Source: Hevea brasiliensis (taxonomy: Eukaryota; Streptophyta; Magnoliopsida; Malpighiales; Euphorbiaceae). From it: 64,000 bases of DNA. Positions 1 to 12,106 of this stretch are shown piece by piece. Below the pieces are notes generated by a model that was not told the DNA's origin, did no database searches, and saw nothing but the letters and a program-made list of their open reading frames with translations. The position numbers were made by a program, and so were the translations under genes. Numbering within the stretch: the first letter of the stretch is position 1; every line of letters starts with the position of its first letter. Where the stretch lies: the NCBI RefSeq assembly GCF_030052815.1, contig NC_079499.1, forward strand, positions 69,889,760 through 69,953,759, read 5' to 3'.

Positions 1-827
1 TCTTCTCAAGTTGCCTAGATAAGCTTTAACTATGGTGGCTAATTTTTCTATGGTGAAATCTTATGATTTTCAAGCTCAAAATTGAGCTTTAATGGAGTTT
101 GTGGAGAGGGAGAGGGTGAGGGAGAGAGAGTGACGTTTTGGAAGAAAAAGATTTGTGTTTTAATTTTTTTTTCTTTTCTTTTCTTTAATCTTATCCCCTT
201 TTTGAAGACCAAAAATCCCCAAATTAATAAAATAAATCAATTAAGCCTTTTATGACATCATACATGATGTCATCACTTTGACTTTTCCATCTTCTTTCTT
301 TTTTTTTTCTTTTTTTTTTCTATTAGTTCTTTAATTTAATTCTCGATTCTGAAATTTTCTTTTCTCCGATTTTATTTGACAGTTAGGTCAGGAGTCAGCT
401 CTCGGGGTCAATTGACCAAATCGCCCCTCGCCGGTTCATCCCTGTTTGCAAATAATTACATATTTCTTCTGGCTCCCTGACCTAATTATTTGACTGGCTT
501 AACAGTTCTTTTTCGTGATTTTCTTTTTTCCACTGTGTTCATAAGGGTCCTAAGGACCGCAGCGTCACTTTTTACGGTTCGAAATTTGAGTTTAAAATGA
601 CTTGTGATGCGTTCAGGAGGTCACTCATCATTTGTGACTCTCGGCTCGTTTAACTTCTTATGTTCTGTTTTTCTTGTTTATACTTAACTAATTGAACATT
701 ACTAATTATTTGTGTTTATGGTTTATCTAGTTGTCTTAAGTGTGGTTCTAATCCCCTTAATTGTCCGGACCGACACCGGTCACCGAAACAGTGAAATATA
801 CCAGGCTATGCAATTAGGGGTGTTACA
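1..827 (-). repeat. 3' LTR of element A (partial, cut by window start)
   Basis: It matches 8600-9435 almost base for base, including the TGACATCATACATGATGTCA palindrome region and the terminal GGTGTTACA. On the minus strand it begins TGTAACACCCC directly after the purine tract. About 2.9 kb of this LTR should lie left of the window. It holds no gene. Confidence 0.93.
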
Positions 828-842
828 ATTCTCCCCCCCTTA
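828..842 (-). other. Polypurine tract of element A
   Basis: On the minus strand a run of seven G within AAGGGGGGGAGAAT abuts the LTR start TGTAACACC. This is the expected plus-strand DNA priming site of an LTR retrotransposon. Element K has the same tract at 58135-58149. Confidence 0.85.
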
Positions 843-979
843 AAATAAATTTCATCTCGAAATTTTACCTGGTATCAATTTCTGAACAGCTGTGGGTGCT
901 GTCTCCTCATGTCCTCCTCTCGTTCCCAAGTAGCCTCCTGGCCCGAATGATGGTTCCACAACTCTTTTACCAATGGTAT

Positions 980-2306
980 CTACTTGTTTCGTAGCTGCTT
1001 TACCTCATAAGCCAGAATCTCAATGGGTTCTTCTTCATATGTGAGGTCTGGATTCACTTTAATTTCCTCTACTGGTAGTACATGAGATGGGTCTGATCGA
1101 TACCTCCTCAACATAGACACATGGAAGACATTATGTATCTTCTCTAACTCTGGAGGTAGTGCCAACCGATAAGCCAAAGGACCCACTCTTTCCAGAACCT
1201 CATATGGTCCTATGAAACGAGGACTTAGTTTCCCCTTTCTGCCGAATCTCATAATTCTCTTCCAAGAAGAAACTTTGAGGAAAACTCTGTCACCCACTGC
1301 ATACTGAATATCTCTTCTCTTCAGATCAATGTAGGACTTCTGACGGTCTGATGCAGTCTTAAGTCGATCTCGGATCACCCTAATCTTCTCTTCGGTTTGT
1401 TGAACAATTTTGGATCCAATCATCTTTCTTTCACCCACGTCATCCCAACACAACGGGGTTCTACATTTTCTGCCATACAAAGCTTCATATGGAGGCATCC
1501 CAATGCTTGATTGGTAGCTGTTGTTGTAAGCAAACTCAATCAAAGGCAAGTGTGTATCCCAACTGCCCTCAAACTCAATCACACAAGCCCGTAGCATGTC
1601 CTCCAAGATCTGAATTACCCTCTCGGGTGGCCATGCATGCGTGGGTGGAATCAGTACTGAAGTTCAATCTAGTTCCTAGGGCTCTCTGAAGACTACCCCA
1701 GAATCTAGAAGTGAACCTAGAATCTCTGTCTGACACGATGGATACTGGCACTCCATGCAGTCTCACAATCTCATCGATGTATAACTTGGCCAATCTTTCT
1801 AAACTGTAGTCCATCCGAACTGGCAGAAAATGAGCAGATTTAGTCAGTCTTTCAACAATGACCCAAACTGCATCATGACTCTTCTGTGTCCGCGGAAGTC
1901 CCATTATAAAATCCATCGTTATTCTTTCCCATTTCCATTCTGGCACTGGTAGTGGATGTAACAACCCAGTGGGTACTTGATGCTCTGCCTTTACTTGCTG
2001 ACAAGTTAGGCATTTGGATACAAACTCTGCCACATCTCGTTTCATACCCATCCACCAGTAATGCTCCTTTAGCCCTCTATACATTTTTGTGCCACTAGGG
2101 TGCATGGCAAAAGGAGACTCATGTGCTTCTTTCAAAATGATCTGTCTCAAATCAACATCATTAGGAACACATATTCTGCCCTGGTATAGCAGTAGACCAT
2201 CATCTCTGATTGAGAATTCTGGTTTCTTACCCTGCCGGACTTCTTCCAACAGCTTCTGATACTTCTGATCATTTTGAGCGGCCATTCTAATCTGATCAAT
2301 CAACAC
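980..2306 (-). pseudogene. Element A integrase and chromodomain (frameshifted)
   Basis: Two reading frames cover one integrase. The upstream part (2306 to about 1640) has the HHCC zinc region ([11 protein letters not shown]) and the first two catalytic aspartates (MDFIMGLP and SDRDSRFTS). A frameshift near 1640 falls just before the block holding the catalytic glutamate. The second part (1606-980) has the integrase C-terminal region with the GPYEVLERVG motif and the start of a chromodomain (EEPIEILAYEVK). A TAG at 980 sits where relatives read Gln, and the chromodomain continues in frame beyond it to about 860. The chromodomain is thought to steer insertion to heterochromatin. The product as it stands would be inactive. 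Confidence 0.9.
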
Positions 2307-2333
2307 TGGCTGTACATGCCATTCAACTGCTGT

Positions 2334-2757
2334 CTACCCATCATCATTAATCTCTAAGCTGGCATGCAATGATCTTAACTCATGTACCAAAGACAAAGGA
2401 GTAACCCGTAGACTTGCCATAGTCTTGCGACTTAAGGCGTCAGCCACAACATTAGCTTTCCCTGGCTGATAGTCTATCAGACAATCGTAGTCTTTTATCA
2501 ACTCTAACCATCTCCTCTGTCTCAAATTCAGCTCTTTCTGGGTGCCTAAATACTTTAAACTCTTATGATCTGTGTAGATGTAACACATTTCCCCATACAA
2601 ATAGTGCCTCCAGATCTTAAGAGCAAACACAATAGCTGTAAGCTCCAAATCATGTGTTGAATAATTCCTCTCATGCGGTTTTAGCTGGCGTGATGCATAG
2701 GCAATGACATTTCGATCTTGCATCAACACACAACCTAACCCATTGTGAGAAGCATCA
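2334..2757 (-). pseudogene. Element A RNase H domain (broken)
   Basis: The translation shows the gypsy RNase H block: [20 protein letters not shown], then KIWRHYLYG, then the [11 protein letters not shown] motif and the [10 protein letters not shown] end. RNase H removes the RNA strand of the RNA-DNA hybrid made by RT. The start of the domain is disturbed by frameshifts between about 2755 and 2805. A TAG at 2334 separates it from integrase, which follows in the same frame and is probably a mutated CAG. Confidence 0.88.
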
Positions 2758-3585
2758 TCAGAATCGTATATTCTTTACAGGTGTAGGTAAAGTCGGGTGG
2801 AGCTTGATCAAACATCTCTTCAATTCATCAAAACTTTGCTGGCATTTGTCCGTCCACTGAAATTTCACATCCTTTCTAAGCAACTTGGTCAATGGAGATG
2901 CCAACATGGAGAATCCCTTCACAAATCTATGGTAGTATCCAGCTAAACCCAGAAAACTGCGAATTTCTGTGACATTTGTGGGTGGCCTCCAATTAAGGAC
3001 AGCTTCAATCTTACTTGGATCTACTTTAATGCCCTCTTCTGATACTACATGCCCCAAAAAGGATATCTCCTTCAGCCAAAATTCACATTTTGACAATTTG
3101 GTGTATAGCTGTTTCTCCCTCAAAGTCTGCAGTACAATCCGCAGATGTCTGTCATGCTCTTCTGCATTCCTCGAATAGACCAATATATCATCGATAAATA
3201 CCACAACAAACTGGTCGAGGTATGGTCTGAAGATAATGTTCATCAGATCCATAAAAGCAGCCGGAGCATTAGTTAACCCGAATGGCATGACCAAGAACTC
3301 ATAATGGCCATAGCGGGTTCTGAAGGCAGTTTTAGAAATACTCTACTCTTGTACTTTCAGCTGATAATAACCTGATCTCAGGTCAATTTTGGAGAACATA
3401 GCTGCACCCCTCAACTGATCAAACAAGTCATCAATACGGGGCAATGGATATCTGTTCTTTATTGTCACCTTATTCAACTGCCGATAATCAATACACAAGC
3501 GGAGAGTGCCATCCTTCTTCTTTACAAACAATACTGGCGCTCCCCAAGGTGACACACTAGGGCGAATAAAGCCCTTGTCAAGCAA
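2758..3585 (-). pseudogene. Element A reverse transcriptase (stop-interrupted)
   Basis: Typical gypsy RT blocks appear in order: [68 protein letters not shown], the catalytic FIDDILVYS (in place of YVDD) and the connection motif [16 protein letters not shown] at 3343 interrupts a single otherwise open frame and is probably CAG to TAG. The frame is lost near 2805. RT copies the element RNA into cDNA in the cytoplasmic particle. Confidence 0.92.
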
Positions 3586-3588
3586 CTC

Positions 3589-4284
3589 TTATAATTGTAT
3601 TTTCAACTCTTTCAATTCTGCAGGTGCCATTCTATATGGCGTTATGGAAATTGGGTCCACACTAGGCATAACATCAATCTCAAACTGCACCTCTCTTTCT
3701 GGAGGTAATCCTGGTAATTCATCAGGAAACACATCCGGAAAATCACATACAGTAGGGATGTTCCTTAGTGCTGGACTCCCCACATGGGTGTCTATAACAT
3801 GTGCTAAGTATGCTTCACACCCCTTTCTGATCATTCTTCTGGCTAGTGCAGCCGAAATGATGTTTGATGGCAGTAAATGCCTCTCCCCGTGTATTACCAC
3901 ATCACCGTACAAAGGGAGACCAAAAGTGACTGTCTTCAGTCTACAGTCAATCATGGCATGATGCCTGGCTAACCAATCCATGCCCAAGATGATATCATAC
4001 TCTCTGAAGGGCATTTCAATCAAGTCTGACGGGAAAACATGTCCTTGGATCACCAAAGGACAGTCTCTATAAATTTTGTTGACCAGGACTTCTTGTCCTA
4101 ACGGACTTGTTACTAGCACTTCAAAATCCATTTGCACACATGGAACAGCAAGTGAACTAACTATGCTAGCACTAACATATGAATGGGTTGAACCCGGATC
4201 AAACAACACAAATACTTCTTGTTCAGAGATAGAGAATGTACCAGCTACCACATCAGAAGTCTCAGCCTCTTCTCGCTGTCTCAT
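3589..4284 (-). pseudogene. Element A aspartic protease
   Basis: The active site reads LFDPGSTHSYVSA, the gypsy form of D-[ST]-G with Pro next to the Asp. The flap-side motif DIILGMDWLARHHAMIDC follows about 80 residues later. The protease would process the gag-pol polyprotein. It lies in one frame with gag upstream and RT downstream; the TAA at 3589 (where relatives read Gln) cuts it from RT. The 4284 start is just the first Met in an open stretch; the true product begins in gag. Confidence 0.9.
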
Positions 4285-4293
4285 AGTATAGAT

Positions 4294-5526
4294 TCTGGTC
4301 GAAGCACTTCCTTGTCCTGACTGACTAACTGTGCCTTGACTGCCTGAAGTAGTGCTTTTACCTCTGCCTCTTCCTCTGCCAACTGACTGTGAACCTCTGA
4401 GAGCAGGACTCTGAATAGATCCCTCGGCAGTAGTAGGAGCTAGACTATATCTTGGAGCACTAGTAAAGTCTTTAGCTATATGGCCCTTGCCTCCGCAGTT
4501 AAAGCAGGCTCCAGTGGCCCAGTAACATTCCCCCCCATGAACCTTGCCACAAGTCTCACAGGGGCGGGCAGAATATGAACCCTTGCTCGACTGCTATCCA
4601 GACCTAGGGGGTATCTGTCCAGAAAATTTGCCTCTACCAAATCTTCCACCTCGACCCCTGCTGGGTCCACTAAACTTCTTCTTCTTTCCAGAGGTAGCAC
4701 CAGAACTTTGTTCAACTGATTTTTCCCCCTCGTCTTTTTCTGATTTCTCAGCTTTTTCTGATTTTTCTTTCCTTGGGGTTGCTTCTGATTCAATTCTCTC
4801 CAGTTCAAGTGCTTGAGACATAAGTTCTGAGAAGTTGCTGTGTCGGAATCCCACAACTTGCATCCTTATGCTGGGCTTCAAACCCGTCTCAAATCTCTTG
4901 CACCTTGCTTTGCTGGTAGTAAGGAGACTCCCCGCATAGTGACTCAGGCGGGAGAACTCCCTCTCATACTCTGCCACCGATCGGTTTCCTCGTTTTAGAC
5001 TCAAAAATTCTTGCAGTTTCTGGTCAACGTATGCATCTGGGATGTATTTTTGTCTGAATTCTATGATGAAGTCATCCCAGGTCAACACTGGTGGTTCAGC
5101 CAAGCTGTGGGGGATGGTCTTCCACCAATCATACGCATCCCCTTGCAGTAGCGACACAGAGTACTCAAACTTCAGCTCATCTTGGCAATGTAGCTTCTTA
5201 AATACTATATCCATTCTTTCAAGCCATTGCTCTGCCTCTAAAGGGTCCACTGTACCCTTAAATTCTGCAGCCCCATACTTCAATAACTTGTCGTACTATC
5301 TGGCTGAAGGCAGTGGTTGTGCCACAGGTGGTTGGGGTGGAGCTTGAGCAGGCATACCCCTAGCCATTTGCTGAAACATCGCAGCCATCTGCTGTGCGAA
5401 TTGTGCAGGGAACTGCGGCATTTGTGGGGCTGGTGTTGCTGACCCATTGACATTCTGTAAAGCTGGGGCTTCCCCTTGTGCCTCAACTTCAATAGACTGC
5501 TCAACTGAGCGATCCCCTTCTTCCAT
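4294..5526 (-). pseudogene. Element A gag (capsid and zinc knuckle, two stops)
   Basis: The start at 5526 (MEEGDRSVEQ) opens a proline- and glutamine-rich N-terminus. A TAG at 5296 interrupts it, then the retrotransposon gag core follows in frame (YGAAEFKGTVDPLEAEQWLE, LLQGDAYDWW, then SVAEYEREFSRLSHYA). A Lys/Glu-rich linker and an Arg/Gly-rich stretch lead to a TAG at 4594. Beyond it a double zinc region is in frame: CETCGKVHGGEC, then CFNCGGKGHIAKD with Phe where the last Cys of CCHC should be. Gag would form the particle and bind RNA. Confidence 0.88.
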
Positions 5527-5695
5527 TTCAGGCTGAAGTTAGGGTATCTCCTGAACAAGTAACACATGGAGATTTCCCTCCGTTAGTTCATATTCATGAT
5601 GTAATGCACTGTATGTAACAAAAATGGACATTGAGCAGTTATACTTAACAAAGAAAAAACACAAATTCACAATTTAAAACATACTTCAAAAACTT

Positions 5696-5707
5696 GCTCA
5701 GATACCA
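5696..5707 (-). other. Primer binding site of element A (tRNA-iMet type)
   Basis: On the minus strand TGGTATCTGAGC lies eight bases inside the 5' LTR. It matches the 3' end complement of plant initiator tRNA-Met (TGGTATCAGAGC) except for one base. It marks where minus-strand DNA synthesis would begin. Confidence 0.85.
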
Positions 5708-5715
5708 CTAAAACA

Positions 5716-8700
5716 TGTCACACCTTACCTCTCTGTAAGGCATAACATGATCCCATAGAATACTTAATGAACTACTGAACTTCACCTACCGATAACTCAT
5801 TAAGTACCCTACAAGGGATTTTGAAACGATTTTCTTACATTTTGGAAGTGGTGAGCATTTTTGGTAGGAATTAAAACCATTTATTCAAAGTTTAAATACT
5901 AGTAAAATTTTTTTTTTCCATTTAAATTTTGCCGCAAATTCTATAAAAATTTTGACAGAGTTTCCTCTGTATTTTGAGAAAACCGTTCTTCAAATACCTG
6001 TAAAAAGCACTTCTAAAAATTTTTCTCAACCACTACTTCGGTTTCACAATCAACTCAATCAATTTCACAATCATTTCCTTAAATTTCTCAAGTTCAAAAT
6101 TCAATAGTCCTCAAGGTACAGTCAATCAATTTCATACATTCATATTTCTTTAAAGATAAACAATTTATGTATACATCATACAAAAATTTACATTAAGAAA
6201 ATCCAAACTAAAGTTTATTACAAATTTTATACAGATTTTGTACAAGCTGCTCAAAACCCATCTTCACATGTCCATACATTTCTGTGCATTACATACATCA
6301 AAATAAATATTTACGATCAGGGTATAAATTATACCCGATAGCTTCAAAGCAGAACGATCCTTAATCCTCAGCAGCTCAGTCTGCTGCTCCTCTAGTCTCT
6401 GTATCTGCGACAACAATAGAAGCTATTGCTGAGTACTAGGACTCAGTGGTGCACAACATACTAAAATAATCTTTATGCAAAACTTAAATCACATTTATTC
6501 AAAAATTTGACTAAACATGAGCATTAAACACAAAAACATAAACTATGAGATTTTAATGCAAATTAGGTTCATTTCAAAGTATCAAAACACATTTCATAAA
6601 ACCCACAGTTAGATCATTCCATTCGAAACAAATAGAATCTCAATAGCCAGAGGTTAAAGAGAAATCATATCACAAGGCTAGCTAGCTCAAATATATGGAT
6701 ATCCATTCACATCCTCTTCTACTGGCACACCTCAACACTTCTCTAGAGAAGGAATCAAAATTCGAAACTAATTACCCCCACTAGTCATGCTAGTGAGGTG
6801 TTCAAATATATGGTCATGACACTGTGGTTTCAAAACTTATCTTAGCAATTTGTTAAACATTTTCATTTCAAATATACACAATAACTTTCAACAATTTAAG
6901 TCAAAACATCATAAATAATGTCACAAATAAATTTTCAACAATTCGAAGCAAATGTAAAATATATATTTCATTCACTTTATCAATAAACTTTAAAACATGG
7001 TGATGTTGTGCACAAATCTCAAGCGAGTCGCCTCTTAGCCTCGACTCGGTTCCTCGGGTTCCTTCCCGATATTCTTTTCAATTGAAACACACAACTTTAT
7101 AATGTTTCAGTACTAGAACTTAACACAAATCCAAAATAAATTTAACTTCACATTTACTTAGTTCTAACGTATTAAATTCGACGTTCTTTAAATTTTGTGT
7201 TTCGGGCTACTATTCACTGCACTATTTAAGTCAAATAATTGACTTTCTAAGACTTAATAGGTATGGGAACTCCAACTTCACCCACATACCACATTTTGGT
7301 CACTAAACTTGTTGGTTTTGGTCATTTTCTCAAAGCTTAGGTCATTTTGGCAAAATTGCCAATTTTCGGTTTTGGTGCTCCGAAGTTGCACTGTTTCATT
7401 GGTCGGTCTACTGTTGGAATTTGACAAAACTTCCTTCAAAGAAAATGTTCCTTATTGTCTTAAGTGTATTCTCATTTTTGGATCACCTCAATCAGAGTTT
7501 TGTAACTCAAGTTATGGCCAAAATAAGTTTACTGTTCACGTGTACTGTTCATACTGGTATTTTGGGTTCTGGCAGATTTTGATCCAACTTTGGTCAGTAA
7601 TTTGACTAAGTTAAGTTCATAATTTGGTCTGACTTTCTTCATATGAAATGTTCTACTATGTCTTAGGTTTCCATCGGTTCAAGAATCGCCTAAATCCGAA
7701 TTTTCTAGAGAAAGTTATAGCCATCCAAACATTACTGTTCAACTGAAAATCTGCAGAGTTGCAGGTTTGGTAACTCAACTTTGCGCAATTATTTGAATGT
7801 GTTAATGGCATAATTTGGGGTGATGTTCTTCATGAAAGTTTTAGGTCTATATGCCCTCTAACCCCTGGCCAAATTTCAGGTCAATTTGACCTGTCCAACT
7901 CGAGTTATGACCAAATGAACAGTTACTGTTCATTTGGTCAAATTGGTGCAGTGGCATCCTGCTATCATTTCACTTTGGTCAATTGTTTCACCGAGTTTTG
8001 GTCAGTTTTTGGCCATGGTTCCTTAATGAAAATTGTACTCTTTTATGTCTATTTTCATCTCCAATTGGTGGCATATCAATTGGACTTGTAAAATTTGAGT
8101 TTTGGTCCTTCAAAGTGGGTTTGGTCATGCTGCCAGCAGCATGACCATTAACCTACGAATTTGGTTTAATTTCCTAACATTCTCACACAATCCATTTGGT
8201 CATAATTGACCATTATTTCACTTCACAATAGGTCAAACATTCCATTTATGCATTTCTCCAAATTTTGGTTCATAAACCCTAGCATTGAAAACCCTAACTC
8301 ATCATTTTCATGCCTTTAACTACTTCTAATGGTTTAATTGTTAATCATTTAACTATGTAAAGTTTCTAAACTCATTCAATTGCATCATATTCATGCAAAC
8401 CATACTCCTCCCAACCAGGCCAAATTTCAGCAATGGTCATTCTCACATGTTTGTTTCATTTAATCAAGTTCTAAGCTCACTTTCAACCATCACATATGCA
8501 TTTAAATGGATAAATAAAGAGTTTAGCATACTAACCTTTGTGTAGCAATTTTCTTCCTCCTTTCCTTCAAATTTTCCTTCTTTCTTTCTTGCTCAATCCT
8601 CTTCTCAAGTTGCCTAGATAAGCTTTAACTTTGGTGGCTAATTTTTCTATGGTGAAATCTTATGATTTTCAAGCTCAAAATTGAGCTTTAATGGAGTTTG

Positions 8701-9435
8701 TGGAGAGGGAGAGGGTGAGGGAGAGAGAGTGACGTTTTGGAAGAAGAATATTTGTGTTTCAATTTTTTTTTTCTTTTCTTTTCTTTAATCTTATCCCCTT
8801 TTTGAAGACCAAAAATCCCCAAATTAATAAAATAAATCAATTAAGCCTGTATGACATCATACATGATGTCATCACTTTGACTTTTCCATCTTCTTTCTTT
8901 TTATTTTTTTTCTATTTATTTTTTTCTATTAGTTCTTTAATTTAATTCTCGATTCCGAAATTTTCTTTTCTCCGATTTTATTTGACAGTTAGGTCAGGAG
9001 TCAGCTCTCGGGGTCAATTGACCAAATCGCCCCTTACCGGTTCATCCTTGTTTGCAAATAATTCTATATTTCTTCCGGCTCCCTGACCTAATTATTTGAC
9101 TGGCTTAACAGTTCTTTTTCGTGATTTTCTTTTTTCCACTGTGTTCATAAGGGTCCTAAGGACCGCAGCGTCACTTTTTACGGTTCGAAATTTAAGTTTA
9201 AAATGACTTCGCAGTCGTTCCCGAGGAGGTCACTCATCGCTGTGACTCTCGGCTCGTTTAACTTCTTATGTTCTGTTTTTCTTGTTTATACTTAACTAAT
9301 TGAACATTACTAATTATTTGTGTTTATGGTTTATCTAGTTGTCTTAAGTGTGGTTCTAATCCCCTTAATTGTCCGGACCGACACCAGTCACCGAAACAGT
9401 GAAATATACTAGGCTATGCAATTAGGGGTGTTACA
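5716..9435 (-). repeat. 5' LTR of element A (3.72 kb)
   Basis: The boundaries are TGTCACACC on the left and GGTGTTACA on the right in plus-strand reading. Related full LTRs lie at 47456-52078 (I) and 58150-61602 (K), with the same ends and the shared words near the left end (GTAAGGCATAACATGATCCC). It holds no gene. It contains the conserved LTR hairpin (6429-6446) and many AT-rich stretches. It would supply the promoter and poly(A) signals of A. Confidence 0.92.
6429..6446 (-). other. Conserved LTR hairpin, copy in A (CTGAGT / ACTCAG)
   Basis: CTGAGT (6429-6434), a six-base loop and ACTCAG (6441-6446) form a perfect 6-bp stem next to GTGGTGCAC. Equivalent stems with different paired bases sit at the same place in eight other LTRs of this window. 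Confidence 0.7.
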
Positions 9436-10166
9436 ATTAATGAAATGATGGATATACCAGTACCAAACAAACAAATCATACACATTCTATACATATTTAT
9501 TTTCTGCTATTTTCTTTTATTATATTATTGCACCACTAAGCATTATTGCTTAGCGCGTTGCTTTTGCCATGCGTAGGTACTGGAGATACAGATCGTGAGC
9601 CCAGTAGACCACAGACTGGGTGAGTCCATCCTGCAGTTCTGCACAGTGTCCGTGTCACCTCAACTTCTGTAGTGCATTGGTAGGGCACTAGGTGTCATTT
9701 TGTCATTTTGTAACTAAATTTTTATTTTCTCATATGTAATTACACTTGTGTAATGTATAATGATGTTCATGTAAATTATGAAAATTGTATTTGTCAATGG
9801 AAAAGTAAATATCTATTTGTGATTTATACTTGATTATAATATGTGATGGATGATTGAGAAATGTTATTGAGATCTTGATATTGAGATTTTGTTGATGAAT
9901 TGAAGTTGAGATTGTTTGGAAATTATTTGGAAGTGTTTTTAACAGGTTCCGAAGAACTGTTTTCTCCATTTTTAGCCGGTATTCCGCCGGATTTTCTATA
10001 AAATTACCAGAACCTCAAATAAATTATAATTTCAATAAATGAACTATATTTCATAAACTATATTCAAAATTATGACAAAAAATTGATTAAGGAAAAATAG
10101 AGTGTGCCGATACACCGTGTGGCATTGTTTACTCGGGTATACTGTGCACGGGTAAGGGGTGTCACA
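9436..10166 (+). repeat. 5' LTR of element B (right part, after insertion of A)
   Basis: It matches 17293-17406 joined to 32130-32746 nearly base for base and ends GGGGTGTCACA. The left part lies beyond element A, outside the window. It contains the LTR hairpin at 9536-9553. No gene is seen. Confidence 0.92.
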
Positions 10167-10171
10167 TTTAG

Positions 10172-10183
10172 TGGCATCAGAGC
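10172..10183 (+). other. Primer binding site of element B (tRNA-iMet type)
   Basis: TGGCATCAGAGC begins five bases after the 5' LTR end. It differs from the complement of plant initiator tRNA-Met at one base. Confidence 0.85.
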
Positions 10184-10293
10184 ACGGTTTAGGCGTTTCT
10201 GGGCCTAAATTGAGTCCATACCATGCATTGCATTTGTAAGAGTCGAGGTGACACTAATGCAGATCTGTTTGTCTTTCTTATTTTGAATAGGAT

Positions 10294-11565
10294 ATGGATC
10301 CTTCATCTCAAAGAGCAGTCGAGGTGGAAGTGGAGAGTCATGCTCTACCTGCAGCAGCTGAGACTGGGGGCATGGGAGAACCTGCTCCGCTTGACTCAAG
10401 CGAGCACCTTTCGGCCTCCACAGGCCATGTTCCAGCAAATGGCCGATTTCTTTATACAAATGGCCGGAGTAATGCCAGCACCACCACCACCTCCACCTCC
10501 ACCGCAGAAATCACACCTGGAAAGGCTAAGAAAGTTTGGAGTAGTGGACTTTTTTAGTAAGAGAGAAGATGACTCTGTCGTAGCCGAGAATTGGTTGAAC
10601 AGAACGGGCAGAGTTCTAAAACAACTCCACTACACCCCAGAGCAAAACCTAGAGGCTGCCATATCCCTGTTGCAAGATGATGCCTACGAATGGTGGGATA
10701 CTGTGTCGATGAAATCTGACAGAACTTTTGGGACTTCTTTCTCTCAGAATTCAAAAAGAAATATGTGGGTACTGTATACCTAGAAGAGAGAAGAAGAGAG
10801 TTTATTAACCTGAGGCAGAGACAGCTATCAGTGGCCGAGTATGAAAAGGAATTCGTCCGATTGAGCCGCTATGGAAGGGAGATAGTCCCTAATGAAGCTG
10901 AAAGATGTAAGAGATTTGAAGAGGGACTAAATGACAACATAAAGATTCAGCTCACTACCTTGGGAATCAAAGAATTTAGCAAGTTAGTGGAAGCTGCAAT
11001 AAGGGTTGAAAAAGTGAGAATCAGCGAGCAGACCAGAAGGGATAGACAGCAGAAGAGGGGCCCGGGTCAGTCTAGCTCATCTCCTGCACCTGGGAAGAAG
11101 TTCAGAGGTCCACCTGCACAGAGTTCAGGTCAGCCACATGGTCAGGGTCAGTCTCAGAGGCTCAGGCCATAGTTCACCCCTAGGAGAGGTCAGTCCACAC
11201 CATCGGTGGGCAGCTCTCCAGGGATGGGGTTCAGGGGACCAGCCCCAACATCTTCTGCATGTCCACACTGTCTGAAATGGCACAAGGGGGAATGTTGGAG
11301 AGTAACTGGTGCCTGCTTGAGATGTGGGTCGACAGAACATCAGCTGAGGAACTGCCCACGCAGAACTACTACAGCTGCTCCAACACAAGCAAACAAACCT
11401 GCTCCTGCACCACAGAGGGGTAGAAAATCTGGCAAGTCTGAGGCTGTAGGACCATTGCAGAGGCCTGCATCTGAGCCAGCAGAGAGGCCAGATAACAGAC
11501 CACCTGCCAGAAATTATGCCCTGAGAGCTCAGGAGGAGCAAGATGCCCCAAAAGTCATCAGGGGT
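10294..11565 (+). pseudogene. Element B gag (two frameshifts, one stop)
   Basis: The start at 10294 (MDPSSQRAVEVEVE) follows the leader. The frame shifts near 10410 into one reading FQQMADFFIQMAG and a proline run, then the gag core (ISLLQDDAYEWWDTVS). It shifts again near 10730 into the frame running on to EYEKEFVRLSRYGREIVPNE. A TAG at 11170 interrupts it. The nucleic-acid-binding end follows in the same frame: CPHCLKWHKGEC then the CCHC knuckle CLRCGSTEHQLRNC. No complete gag can be made. The boundary with protease is approximate. Confidence 0.88.
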
Positions 11566-12106
11566 ACATTCTCCCTCTACACTACACCTGTGCATGCATT
11601 GGTGGATCCAGGATCCACTCATTCCTACATTTGCATCAACCTACCCGTAGAAAGGGGGATACTAGTAGGGGAGAGCGACCAAGACATTCTGGTCACTAAT
11701 CCATTGAGCCACAGTGTGGTAGTGAACAAAGTGTACAACGGTTGCCCGTTAAGGATTCAGGGGTATGAATTCTTGGCAGACCTGATTGATTTGCCCTTCC
11801 ACGAGTTTGACGTGATTTTGGGAATGGACTGGTTGTCACGTCATCAGGCAATAGTTGATTGCAAATTGAAGAGAATTTCTCTGAAAACTTCTGAGGGTAA
11901 TGAGATCACCATTGTGGGTGAAAGGACAGATTTCTTGTCTAATGTCATCTCAGCCACAGTTGCAAGAAGAATGATGAGAAAAGGCTGTGAAGCCTACCTA
12001 GCACATGTGGTGGATACTAGGCAGGCTAAGCCAAACCTGAGTGACATACCCACAGTAAGAGACTTCCTAAGTATTTCTGAAGAATTGCACAGTTTGCCAC
12101 CGAGAA
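11566..12106 (+). pseudogene. Element B aspartic protease
   Basis: The active site is ALVDPGSTHSYI and the downstream motif is DVILGMDWLSRHQAIVDC, as in element A. It lies in the same frame as the gag zinc region. The open frame continues past a frameshift near 12107 and ends at 12129 in unrelated residues. Protease would release gag and pol proteins from the polyprotein. Confidence 0.87.

Larger units (their letters stand above)
1..9435 (-). mobile_element. Element A: Ty3/gypsy LTR retrotransposon, Tekay/Del chromovirus type, degenerate
   Basis: The order on the minus strand is 5' LTR (5716-9435), primer site, gag, protease, RT, RNase H, integrase, chromodomain, purine tract, then 3' LTR (1-827, cut by the window edge). 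The long LTR (3720 bp), iMet-type primer site and C-terminal chromodomain fit the Tekay/Del lineage. Bases 1-827 closely match 8600-9435, which pairs the two LTRs. The flank from 9436 matches the inside of B's LTR (near 17293), so A inserted into B's 5' LTR. The far target duplication lies outside the window. At least six in-frame stops and several frameshifts make it non-autonomous. Confidence 0.93.

Noticed and set aside
1489..1689. Plus-strand ORF over A integrase
   Set aside because: Shadow of the minus-strand integrase, which has clear catalytic motifs.
7309..7605. ORF of 98 codons in A's 5' LTR
   Set aside because: Low-complexity AT-rich LTR sequence. No domain, and the frame is not kept in related LTRs I and K.
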